A model generated the notes under the pieces. It was not told where the DNA came from and did not search any database. It was given only the letters and a program-made list of their open reading frames with translations. Shown piece after piece: positions 8,185 through 15,450 of a DNA stretch of 15,901 nucleotides. This stretch comes from CAJXNP01 sp050305935 (GTDB lineage Bacteria; Bacteroidota; Bacteroidia; Cytophagales; Cyclobacteriaceae), in assembly GCA_050305935.1 (NCBI GenBank), contig JBNLGG010000083.1, forward strand, positions 1 to 15,901. Direction: 5' to 3'. The position numbers were made by a program, and so were the translations under genes. How positions within the stretch are numbered: the stretch's first letter is position 1; every line of letters begins with the position of its first letter.

Positions 8185-8278
8185 AGGCCGTCTCAAAAGT
8201 ACTTTGAGCGGCCTCAGGTTTTATATATGACTTTTTTCTCGGGTAGGTCCCGAATGCCCCTACCCTTTTGAGACAGCC
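8185..8278. repeat. Nested inverted repeats between convergent genes (bidirectional terminator or IS-end remnant)
   Basis: AGGCCG-t-CTCAAA (8185-8197) pairs with TTTGAGCGGCCT (8203-8214), followed by CAGGTTTTATATA, a plausible terminator for the lipoprotein gene. The same left arm, GTCTCAAAAG, can instead pair perfectly with CTTTTGAGAC at 8265-8274, enclosing a second stem GGGTAGG/CCTACCC (8241-8264). The ends GGC(C/T)GTCTCAAAAG look like insertion-sequence terminal repeats, but no transposase is present. Confidence 0.55.
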
Positions 8279-8330
8279 CCGTTTCCTAAAGCACCCATTA
8301 ACACCATAGACTTTATATTAGATGGATTCC

Positions 8331-8486
8331 CTATCTTCTTGGGCATTTCTTACAGTGCTGCTTTTTCTTCTTTTTGTACTTCTCACAGCATTTTTTGAAG
8401 ATGCATTCATCAACACCGAATATCCTTTCCTCCAGTCGATGGGAAAGGTTGCATGAAAAGTCTGTATTACTAAAGGTTTCTTCCAC
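8331..8486 (-). CDS. Small Cys/Lys-rich protein (51 residues)
   Basis: On the minus strand, a GTG at 8486 opens a frame ending in TAG at 8331-8333. The C-terminal part reads GVDECIFKKCCEK followed by YKKKKKQHCKKCPRR. This gives a cysteine pattern C-x4-C-C-x10-C-x2-C with a lysine block between. Small Bacteroidota proteins ending in a CC.KYKKKGK..CK.CP-like motif are familiar to me as uncharacterised, and this matches that pattern. The four or five cysteines suggest zinc binding. An in-frame TAA lies just upstream, so the GTG (preceded by AAGGATA) is the only reasonable start; alternatively the gene has lost its original start. It faces the lipoprotein gene and shares the inverted-repeat region with it. 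Confidence 0.5.
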   Translation of the reverse strand: MEETFSNTDFSCNLSHRLEERIFGVDECIFKKCCEKYKKKKKQHCKKCPRR

Positions 8487-8641
8487 TATCCTTATTTAGA
8501 CTTAATCTAATTAGTGTGCAAATATCAACAACTCACAGTGATTACACAACTATTATGATCAATAACATCAGACAGTTGCCTTTGACATGGGTATCAAAGA
8601 ATTATATAAGTGGGGTATTACTTTACCCTCACCTATTTCTA

Positions 8642-8999
8642 ATGAACTACCGATTACTATCCATCACCTCGACTTCTTTTTTATTTTCCTGCAATCCCAA
8701 AAATCCCGAAGAGTGCCCTCCCTTTTTTACTGAAAAGACCTTTCCAACTGGAAATCAATTGAACATGAAGGCTCCTTGCAGGTAGTCGATGGTACGCTGG
8801 TTGCCACGAGGGGAACGTTCCCATCAATTCTAAAAAATTCCGATAGGGTATTTTCCTTGCGAAGGTTTCTTAATGTAGAGTGAAAGGAAATGTAGCAGCA
8901 TTCAAACAAGTGTGGGTATTTGGACTCATTCCTGAAGCATGCCAGGGAGGGGAATTCAAATACAAGCTACACGCCTTAACGGAACATTTTAAAAAGGAA
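8642..8999 (+). pseudogene. Frameshifted lipoprotein gene remnant, possibly DUF1080 / beta-sandwich type
   Basis: ATG at 8642 gives a lipoprotein-like start, MNYRLLSITSTSFLFSC, with lipobox LFSC, then NPKNPEECPPFFTEK. The text continues in another frame from 8737 as DLSNWKSIEHEGSLQVVDG and TLVATRGTFPS, up to TGA at 8881. It resumes in a third frame from 8880 as KGNVAAFKQVWVFGLIPE. Both slips fit single-base losses (near the A run at 8733-8736, and near 8880). The pattern 'DLSNWK...G-x-L-x-VVDG-x-LVA' followed by 'EVKGN...VW' resembles the opening of DUF1080 (3-keto-disaccharide hydrolase) or related jelly-roll lipoproteins. That family guess is weak; the broken-gene reading is firmer. The rest of the gene is missing and the operon at 9004 begins where it stops. 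Confidence 0.42.
8993..8998 (+). promoter_or_regulatory. Shine-Dalgarno-like AAAGGA before the operon's first gene
   Basis: AAAGGA lies 5 nt before the ATG at 9004 and supports that start over other in-frame choices. Such sites are not the rule in Bacteroidota. Confidence 0.5.
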
Positions 9000-9003
9000 T
9001 CAA

Positions 9004-10236
9004 ATGAAACGGATATTAGTAATCATCGTGTTAACTATCTCAGCAGTGGGACTTGCTACTGCGCAGAACGCCACAGAGTTTAAAGAAATTTCGGGGAAGG
9101 TGATAGACAAGGAATCACAAAAGCCCATACCACAAAGCAACATTTATATTAAGGATGCAGAGATTGGCACCGTCGCCAATAATTCCGGGGAGTTTATACT
9201 GAAAGTTCCAGGTAAATATTTTAACGGTGTGCTTGTATGGTCTTCCATGGGGTACACTACCATTGAAAAAAATATTGAAGAATTGGCAGAAGGCGAATTG
9301 ATCATTCAGTTAACCCCCGTTTCTGTTATCATGAACGAGATTACGATCAGGGATGCCCAGGCAATTCTCGAAGAAGCAGTGGAACGAAAACATAACAACT
9401 ACCCTTCACAATACCAACTCATGACCTCCTTCTACAGGGAAGTCATCAAGAAAAACCGAAGCTATGTTGACGTTTCTCAGGGCATCCTGAACGTATCAAA
9501 AGCCCCTTACACGGATCTCAAAGGTGATAAAATGAGTATTGTGAAGGGTAGCCGTAGTCAGCAATATGAAAAAGAAGATACCATGGCATTTAAACTCATG
9601 GGTGGTCCCAATACCTCGCTTATACTTGACGTGGTAAAATACCCCGGGATCGTGCTAAACGAGGAGACATTTGAGTATTATGACTACCTCCTGACAGGTG
9701 TCAATATCATAGACGGCAAAGAAAACTTTGTGATCAACTTCTCGCCAAAACCTGAATTTGACGAAGCTCTCTATTCGGGGGTTATTTATGTGGACGTCAG
9801 CAGTTATGCAGTGTCAGGCATATCCTTTGGCTATGACAAACAAAACCTCAAAAAGGCTGCCGTACAACTCGTAAAAAGGAAACCAGCATTTGCAAAGCTA
9901 ACTCCCAAAAAAGTGGAGTACGAAGTGAAATACAGAGAAACCAATGGTGTATGGTACCTCGACTACGTCAGAAATGAAATAGAAATGAAGTGCAATTGGA
10001 AAAAAAGACTTTTCAATTCTACCTTTTACTCGGTGAGCGAGATGGTGATTACACAGAAAATTTTAAGTGACACAGAAGGTGATATTGCAAAATCCACCGC
10101 TACCAAATCAACGGACATATTCTCGGAAAAAGTGGGTAACTTTAAAGACCCGAATTTTTGGGAAAACTATTCGATCATAAAACCGGAAGACGACCTGAGA
10201 AAGGCCTTGGCAAAAATCGATAACGCCAATCATTAA
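9004..10236 (+). CDS. Carboxypeptidase-regulatory-like domain protein, first gene of the sigma/anti-sigma operon
   Basis: A 410-residue exported protein with a signal peptide of about 20 residues (cleavage near ATA|Q). Residues about 28-116 form a carboxypeptidase D regulatory-like beta-sandwich (CarboxypepD_reg-like): ISGKVIDKESQKPIPQSNIY, then GTVANNSGEFILKVP and SSMGYTT. The remainder (about 118-380) is a less characterised periplasmic domain with the marker SFYREV at 142-147, followed by SQGILNVSKAPY, DTMAFKL, LDVVKYPG and YSGVIYVD. These elements recur in the same order in the last gene of the operon (11810-13321), so the two are paralogous, but this one has no STN domain. There are no catalytic residues to point to and no TonB-dependent barrel. 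The stop is 3 bp before the sigma GTG start, so co-transcription is near certain. Confidence 0.85.
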   Translation: MKRILVIIVLTISAVGLATAQNATEFKEISGKVIDKESQKPIPQSNIYIKDAEIGTVANNSGEFILKVPGKYFNGVLVWSSMGYTTIEKNIEELAEGELIIQLTPVSVIMNEITIRDAQAILEEAVERKHNNYPSQYQLMTSFYREVIKKNRSYVDVSQGILNVSKAPYTDLKGDKMSIVKGSRSQQYEKEDTMAFKLMGGPNTSLILDVVKYPGIVLNEETFEYYDYLLTGVNIIDGKENFVINFSPKPEFDEALYSGVIYVDVSSYAVSGISFGYDKQNLKKAAVQLVKRKPAFAKLTPKKVEYEVKYRETNGVWYLDYVRNEIEMKCNWKKRLFNSTFYSVSEMVITQKILSDTEGDIAKSTATKSTDIFSEKVGNFKDPNFWENYSIIKPEDDLRKALAKIDNANH

Positions 10237-10239
10237 AAC

Positions 10240-10827
10240 GTGAATTCAATTGGGGATACATTAAGTATAAAGAAAGACCTCATGCCTGACAATGAATACC
10301 TCCGCAGGCATGAGGCGCTTTTTAAAGCATACTTTAAACCACTAGTGGTCTATGGTACCCGATTGATAAAAGATCAGCCCGCCGCTGAGGATATTGTGCA
10401 GGAGATTTTTGCAAAAGTGTGGAAAAAAAGAAGCGAAATAGAGTTTGGCGATAAAATGGTTTCGTATCTGTTTGGAGCGGTAAAAAATGCCTGTCTGAAT
10501 AATGCCAGGCACCTCAAAGTAGTGAGAAAATATGAGTTTGAATTTGACTACCAGAAAACAATCATTGAAAACCCACACCACTACCTGATGCTTCAGGAGA
10601 TTGAACAGAAAATCGACGCCACCCTGGACGCTATGCCTGATAAGACCCGGGACATATTTGTGATGAGCCGCTATGAACAGAAAAAAAACAAAGAAATAGC
10701 CGATGTGCTCAATATCTCCATTAAAACGGTTGAGGCCCACATGACGAAGGTTCTTGCTGCTCTAAGGAGAAACTTACAACAATATATAGGCATGATACTG
10801 CTAATGATGTTAACCGCATGGCAATGA
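10240..10827 (+). CDS. ECF RNA polymerase sigma factor (sigma-70 family)
   Basis: An ECF sigma factor of up to 195 residues, of the kind expanded in Bacteroidota. Region 2 (about 25-95) contains LFKAYFKPLVVYGTRLIKDQ, AAEDIVQEIFAKVW for core binding and -10 recognition, and SYLFGAVKNACLN. Region 4 (about 120-178) carries the helix-turn-helix NKEIADVLNISIKTVEAHM that reads the -35 region. The C-terminus ends in a hydrophobic tail, YIGMILLMMLTAW. The start is either GTG at 10240, 3 bp after the previous stop, or ATG at 10282 (181 residues, MPDNEYLRRHEAL); conservation should begin at about residue 20 in either case. The ATG lies inside a perfect hairpin. It overlaps the fecR-like gene, the usual arrangement for a sigma held by its anti-sigma factor. 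Confidence 0.93.
   Translation: MNSIGDTLSIKKDLMPDNEYLRRHEALFKAYFKPLVVYGTRLIKDQPAAEDIVQEIFAKVWKKRSEIEFGDKMVSYLFGAVKNACLNNARHLKVVRKYEFEFDYQKTIIENPHHYLMLQEIEQKIDATLDAMPDKTRDIFVMSRYEQKKNKEIADVLNISIKTVEAHMTKVLAALRRNLQQYIGMILLMMLTAWQ
10278..10315 (+). promoter_or_regulatory. Perfect 11-bp stem over a candidate sigma start codon
   Basis: CCTCATGCCTG (10278-10288) and CAGGCATGAGG (10305-10315) form a perfect stem with a 16-nt loop. The ATG at 10282-10284 is buried in the left arm. If the ATG is the true start, the hairpin could limit translation; if GTG 10240 is used, it lies in the coding sequence. Confidence 0.5.
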
Positions 10828-11798
10828 AAAATAATTCCACGGAAATAAATGAAATGACCAGGATTTTATCCGGCGATGCGAGCAGGGACGAAATTGCTCT
10901 TTTTTTCCACTCGCTGGAAAATAATCCGGATAAGAAAAGTGCTTTCGAGTTACTGGAAAGGGAATGGATTACAGCTAACGACGCCATGCTTTTTAAAAAC
11001 ATCGACGTCGACAGCGCCTGGGAGCGACAAAAAGGGGAGTTCCTCGGCATGAATACTTCGTCAGCAAATTTTTCTAAAAAAGTATGGCGGTGGGCGGCTG
11101 TCATTGTATTGGCTGTCGGCCTGGCATTTTATTTTTCACTACAGCGCTTCCTTCCTGCTGAAAGTACAATCACCTACCAAACGGAAACGGGCGAATTATT
11201 GCCTCTTACCCTGGAAGATGGCTCATTGATTACCCTCAATCAAAACACATCGTTGTCCTATACCTTTACTCCTGAAAATAGGAATGTATCTTTCCTTGGA
11301 GAAGCCTTTTTCAAAATAGCTTCAGACCAAGAACGGCCATTTATCATTGAAACCGAAACAGCCTATGTTAAAGTAATAGGCACAGAATTCAATGTAAAAA
11401 CCTCGGGATCAGACATTGATATTGTCGTAAGTGAAGGATTAGTTGAATTTGGAACGAAGGACAGAAAAGAGAAGGTCATGATGGGTGCAGGTTCATCTGC
11501 GAGCATCCACAATAACCAAATCATAAAAAACCAGACAGTTAAACCGAATGCCTATTCTTGGTACACAAAAAAGCTTGTTTTTAATCACGCCCCACTGGAC
11601 AATGTGTTGAACGACATCGCGGCTACCTATCTCATCGACTTTACCTATAACAGCGACGTGGTAAATGACTGTCACCTCACTGCCGATTTTAACAATGAGG
11701 AATTAATCAACGTGCTCGAAACTATACAGACAATTTTTAATGTCGTTATCAAGAAGAACGGAAAAACCTACATTATCACCGGACAACCCTGTAAATAA
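10818..11798 (+). CDS. FecR-family anti-sigma factor with DUF4974 C-terminus
   Basis: A 326-residue single-pass inner-membrane anti-sigma factor. The cytoplasmic N-terminus (1-88) would bind the sigma factor. One membrane span lies at about 89-108 (VWRWAAVIVLAVGLAFYF). The periplasmic FecR domain spans about 118-230 (TGELLPLTLEDGSLITLNQN, FLGEAFFKIA, VIGTEFNVK), and a DUF4974 / FecR C-terminal domain about 250-320 (KKLVFNHAPLDNVLNDIAAT). The family senses an STN domain in the periplasm and releases its sigma factor. Two in-frame ATGs are available: 10818, and 10824, which makes a classical ATGA overlap with the sigma stop and is the better start. The gene for an STN protein follows 11 bp downstream. 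Confidence 0.93.
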   Translation: MAMKNNSTEINEMTRILSGDASRDEIALFFHSLENNPDKKSAFELLEREWITANDAMLFKNIDVDSAWERQKGEFLGMNTSSANFSKKVWRWAAVIVLAVGLAFYFSLQRFLPAESTITYQTETGELLPLTLEDGSLITLNQNTSLSYTFTPENRNVSFLGEAFFKIASDQERPFIIETETAYVKVIGTEFNVKTSGSDIDIVVSEGLVEFGTKDRKEKVMMGAGSSASIHNNQIIKNQTVKPNAYSWYTKKLVFNHAPLDNVLNDIAATYLIDFTYNSDVVNDCHLTADFNNEELINVLETIQTIFNVVIKKNGKTYIITGQPCK

Positions 11799-11809
11799 GC
11801 AGAAGCATT

Positions 11810-13321
11810 ATGAGGAGGCTTTTATTTTTTGTGCTGCTAGCTTACCGCCAATTTGATTTGTACGGCCAGGTTAATCTCGGCCTTGAACAAAAGACAATAC
11901 CTCTTCATTTCAGGGAACAGTCGGCCGACGAACTACTAAAGGAAGTGGGTCGGCAATTAAATGCCAGTGTTTCCTACAATACAGATTACCTAAAAAAAGA
12001 AACGATTACGATCCAGTCTGATACCCTGACACTAAGAGAGGTAATTGATTCACTATTCATTAAAGGCAGTTTGAAATTTCGACTCATCGGACACCAGCTT
12101 GTGGTGTATGAACCTTCCGGTGAGGGACTATTGCTTGATAGCTGTTATCAAACGATGAAAGCCAAACTCATTGACAGCTTTACTGAGCAGCCCATAGTCC
12201 ATGCGTCTGTTAAAGAACTCATTTCAAATCAAATGACCGTGTCAAACAGAGATGGCGTGTTCATCCTAAAAATACCCTGTGACACAGAAAATACTCAACT
12301 GGAAATTTCTGCCCTTGGCTATAAATCACGTTTCCTGGTTCAACCGATAGCGGAGGAAATCGCCTCCATTCAACTTGAAGGAGACTATGTACCGCTAAAA
12401 GAAATATACATCATTAATGTGTACGCCGAGCAACTGGTCGGCGAAGTACTGACAAATGTGAGCAACAACTATCTTGACCGGCCCTCGCGGTCAACGTCAT
12501 TTTTCAGGGAAGCCGTTCTAAAAAACAATACGCTGGTGGCCATGTCGGAAGCTGTATTCGACGTGTACAACCATCCATACGATGGAGCGGCTAAAAAAGA
12601 CCAGGCACAATTGATCAGGGGCAGAAAGTTTATCGATTATGAGAACATAGACACCGTCGGTTTTAAAATAAAAGGGTCGTTGCGTAGCTGCTTTAAACTC
12701 GATGTGGTGAAGCAACTCCCTTTCTTTTTTAATGAGGCGAGTTATAAAGATTACTTTGAATATACTTTCAATGGTGTAAGAGAGCTGAATGGAAAAAGCA
12801 TTTATGTGATCGGGTTCAAATACAGGGGAATGAGTTCCGAACAGATACCTTATGTTGGGAAAATGTATATCGACAATGAACAAAAATCCCTGGTCGCCAT
12901 CCAGTTTGAAGTCAACAAACGTTCCCTTCGTAACACGGAGCATCATTTTATACTTCGAAAATCAAAGAACCTAAAAACCAAATTGCAAAACGTCAGCTAC
13001 TACGTGCAATACACGGATGTAGGTGGTAAGCTCGCTATGAACTATGTAGCCTTTACCAATGAATTTAAGATAAAAAAAAAGAAAAGCATGTTTTCATCCC
13101 GGTACAAAACCATTGCAGAATATGTGGTCAATAAATTTGAAACAGAAAACATACATCGAATCCGAAACAGAAATGCTTTTGCTGCCGAAACGATATTTAT
13201 GGATGAACCTATTGAATACAATGACGATTACTGGGAGGGGATCAACTATTTACCAATTGACAAGCCTCTTTTGGAATCATCCGATGAATTGCAAAAGATA
13301 TTTACTACAGTAAGAAAATAA
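11810..13321 (+). CDS. STN plus carboxypeptidase-regulatory-like domain protein without a TonB barrel
   Basis: A 503-residue exported protein with a signal peptide of about 19 residues. Residues about 25-100 form an STN (secretin/TonB N-terminal short) domain: IPLHFREQSADELLKEVGRQ and ASVSYNTDYLKKETITI, the part that contacts FecR in TonB-type signalling. A carboxypeptidase-regulatory-like domain follows (about 115-190: AKLIDSFTEQPIVHASVKEL, NRDGVFILKIP). From about 205 the protein parallels the first gene of the operon: SFFREAVLKNN, SEAVFDVYNHPYDG, DTVGFKIKGS, LDVVKQ, GVRELNGKSIYVIGF, GKMYIDNE. There is no plug or 22-strand barrel, so it cannot be a TonB-dependent transporter. It probably acts as a periplasmic or envelope sensor feeding the FecR/sigma pair. 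It runs convergently into the GH5 gene with 7 bp between stops. Confidence 0.87.
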   Translation: MRRLLFFVLLAYRQFDLYGQVNLGLEQKTIPLHFREQSADELLKEVGRQLNASVSYNTDYLKKETITIQSDTLTLREVIDSLFIKGSLKFRLIGHQLVVYEPSGEGLLLDSCYQTMKAKLIDSFTEQPIVHASVKELISNQMTVSNRDGVFILKIPCDTENTQLEISALGYKSRFLVQPIAEEIASIQLEGDYVPLKEIYIINVYAEQLVGEVLTNVSNNYLDRPSRSTSFFREAVLKNNTLVAMSEAVFDVYNHPYDGAAKKDQAQLIRGRKFIDYENIDTVGFKIKGSLRSCFKLDVVKQLPFFFNEASYKDYFEYTFNGVRELNGKSIYVIGFKYRGMSSEQIPYVGKMYIDNEQKSLVAIQFEVNKRSLRNTEHHFILRKSKNLKTKLQNVSYYVQYTDVGGKLAMNYVAFTNEFKIKKKKSMFSSRYKTIAEYVVNKFETENIHRIRNRNAFAAETIFMDEPIEYNDDYWEGINYLPIDKPLLESSDELQKIFTTVRK

Positions 13322-13328
13322 GCCCCCC

Positions 13329-15086
13329 CTACTCTTTCATGATATTCACATGGGTAGTCTTAACGCCATTGCTAAAACGCAAGATGTAGACCCCTCTGCG
13401 AAGGCTTTCCAGGTTGACGCTATTAGAAAACGGATCAAGTCGATAGCTTCCGATTTTCATTCCGGTGCTATGGTATACTTGTAATTCCTCAAAAGCTGCT
13501 TTTTCATTGAAATAAAGAATAGATTTTACCGGATTAGGATAAAAAGACACCTCCTCCTGCAATCTATCTTCCAGTGCAGTAATCTCCACCGGCCCCACTC
13601 CGATTTCAATTTTTTCCACTTTTACCTCGGAGATTGTCAGGTTGGCATCGTTGCCTCCCAGGTCAAATACAATCCTCGCAATAGGATCAGTGGGTGAAAC
13701 CATGTAAAATGTAAAAATATGGGCTTGTTCAACCGTACCAATATTGATTACATTATATCCACTGTAAGCATTCCAGGGACTACTTGCCTTGCCAACATAA
13801 CAGGTTGCACTTCTATCTGCTACCGCCTGTGCTTTAAATGAGACCTGGTACATTTTATTTTTCTCAAGGGGAATTCCGTTCTTAATTAGCTGAACATTCC
13901 ATCCTTCAGTCCCTCCGTTACTGATCTGGATATTGAGCTTATTATTAGAAGCACTTGAGGATCCTGAAGCTCCGCTTTGCGTATTCACATTCCAACCATC
14001 CGTTCCACTGCTAAAATTGCTTGTGTAAATAGGTGTGGTAGTCACCGGTGTGGGTTCGGGCATCTCATTGTAAAAAAGTGCATTGACCAACGGATCTAAA
14101 AATTCTCCGGCAGTGGGATTATATATCCCAAATCCGGCACTAAACTCCCAATACGCCCAGCTAAAGCCCTGCTGTTCAAACCAACGGGCCAGGAAGGTGG
14201 TCCATCGTTCCCTGGACGCAATATCAGCCTTGTTATAGGCGCCAAATTCACCTACATGTATTGGGATGTGGTTTTCCTGGGAAAACTGTATGGCATAGCT
14301 AAATTCACTCGCAACCGTTTCGCGTTCGGGTGTGGTGTCAAACCACCCGGTGCCCAGCCAGGCATCCGCATCTTGCCCCAACCACTCAGCGCCCTGATGG
14401 GTAAAATTAAATGGGTTGTAGTAGTGAGGCGATAGAATGATGTATTCGTCCGCCGGAAGCACAAGATGGGGTACTCCCCCCAAGCCGCCGAAATCTGCCA
14501 CCCCAAGGAGTACGACTCTCGTGGGATTTGTTTTACGAATCTCGGCCAGGGCATCCGCAAAAAATTCGTTCCAACGTTCCGGTGTGATATTTCCATGAGG
14601 TTCATTGAGCACTTCAAAAAGCAGGTTTTCCGGGTAATCCTTAAAATAGGTAGCTATTTGATTCCACTGCGAAAGAAACCTCTCCTTCTGCCCGTCGGGG
14701 TCATCAAAGAGCGCATCATGATGATGCATATTGACGATGATGTATAATCCTGCGTTAATGGCGGAATCGACCACCTGCTTTATCCTCGACAGAAAATCAG
14801 CATTGATCGTGTAGGGGGGAGTTGCCATGCTTCGGTCAGCCGGCTCCCAGCGTACCGGAAGGCGAACGTGGTTAAAGCCTAAATCAGCCATAATCTGGAA
14901 ATACTCAGGCTGCCAGGGATTACCCCATTCTGTTTCCGAGGGCGCCTCAAAGGCATTCCCCATGTTCACGCCCTTGCCTAGTTTTGTATTCATTTCAAAG
15001 GCTGGCTGCCGATCCTGAGCCACGGTTAAGAACATTGTAAAAAGTAAACTGAAGGTAAGTATTGGTAATCTTGCTCCTCTCTTCAT
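13329..15086 (-). CDS. Secreted GH5 endoglycanase (cellulase-type) with CBM and T9SS sorting domain
   Basis: A 585-residue exported enzyme: signal peptide about 1-23 (TVAQ), a GH5 (cellulase A) catalytic barrel about 28-340, a carbohydrate-binding module about 354-493 (NFSSGTDGWNVN...), and a type IX secretion C-terminal domain about 512-585 (SFYPNPV, then RRGVYILRFSNG). Retaining GH5 residues are visible: acid/base Glu162 in FEVLNEPHG, nucleophile Glu280 in HVGEFGAY, plus HVRLPVRW, the His cluster at 121-123, SPHYYNP and YWEFS. The start LGKGVNMGNAFEAP is typical of endoglucanase-type GH5 enzymes. Beta-1,4-glucan or a related beta-glycan is the likely substrate class; the exact subfamily is not decided. 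The product is likely exported across the outer membrane by T9SS. It stands alone, with no SusC/D pair nearby. Confidence 0.93.
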   Translation of the reverse strand: MKRGARLPILTFSLLFTMFLTVAQDRQPAFEMNTKLGKGVNMGNAFEAPSETEWGNPWQPEYFQIMADLGFNHVRLPVRWEPADRSMATPPYTINADFLSRIKQVVDSAINAGLYIIVNMHHHDALFDDPDGQKERFLSQWNQIATYFKDYPENLLFEVLNEPHGNITPERWNEFFADALAEIRKTNPTRVVLLGVADFGGLGGVPHLVLPADEYIILSPHYYNPFNFTHQGAEWLGQDADAWLGTGWFDTTPERETVASEFSYAIQFSQENHIPIHVGEFGAYNKADIASRERWTTFLARWFEQQGFSWAYWEFSAGFGIYNPTAGEFLDPLVNALFYNEMPEPTPVTTTPIYTSNFSSGTDGWNVNTQSGASGSSSASNNKLNIQISNGGTEGWNVQLIKNGIPLEKNKMYQVSFKAQAVADRSATCYVGKASSPWNAYSGYNVINIGTVEQAHIFTFYMVSPTDPIARIVFDLGGNDANLTISEVKVEKIEIGVGPVEITALEDRLQEEVSFYPNPVKSILYFNEKAAFEELQVYHSTGMKIGSYRLDPFSNSVNLESLRRGVYILRFSNGVKTTHVNIMKE

Positions 15087-15223
15087 CTTAAAAGTATGTT
15101 AGTGGGATGAATTTAATCACATGAATATGAATTACCTAACGTGATAACATTTTGATACCAGGTAGCTAACAAACGGTGTTGTCTAAATCCTTATACTACT
15201 TTGTTATAATAGAGAACAACGAA

Positions 15224-15294
15224 AAACCTGACAGGTTTAATGAACGGAAAAGCCTTCGCTACACCCGTTGTGAAACCGAAACCTGTCAGGTTTC
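15224..15294. repeat. Paired palindromes AAACCTG(A/T)CAGGTTT
   Basis: AAACCTGACAGGTTT (15224-15238) and GAAACCTGTCAGGTTTC (15278-15294) are each palindromic and are reverse complements of one another. With AACGG/CCGTT inside, they fold as one larger stem-loop. No ORF is involved. The rest of the gap 15087-15410 shows nothing I can defend; the GH5 promoter should lie at 15087-15200. Confidence 0.55.
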
Positions 15295-15410
15295 GATCCC
15301 CAAACGTTAACTTGACAAAAGAGGACTAATCAGCGACATCTAATGAATTTGAAGAAACGTTCCTTGAATGTCCCCTGCGGCATTTGCCATTTACTTAAAG
15401 TAGATCAATG

Positions 15411-15442
15411 AGCAAAATAAGCAGGGCCGAATGGCAGCCCTG
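15411..15442 (-). terminator. Likely terminator of the RtcB gene
   Basis: On the minus strand, CAGGGC-tgccattcg-GCCCTG is followed by CTTATTTTG, starting 9 bp after the RtcB stop codon. The T tract is interrupted. Confidence 0.6.
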
Positions 15443-15450
15443 TAACAGTA

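Noticed and set aside
8516..8785. An intact 89-codon gene starting at 8516
   Set aside because: The first 42 codons look non-coding. Only the part from ATG 8642 looks like a lipoprotein start, and it is cut by a frameshift, so it was called a pseudogene.
8880..9083. A GTG-started 67-codon gene overlapping the first operon gene
   Set aside because: Its first part is the third-frame continuation of the broken lipoprotein, and its last part is an out-of-frame reading of the start of the gene at 9004.
12518..12946. A 142-codon minus-strand frame inside the STN protein gene
   Set aside because: It is the shadow of a well-supported gene with homologous text on the plus strand.
13322..13328. Shared terminator between the STN gene and the GH5 gene
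   Set aside because: Only 7 bp of C-rich DNA separates the stops, with no hairpin or T tract; transcripts must overlap or end inside the neighbouring gene.
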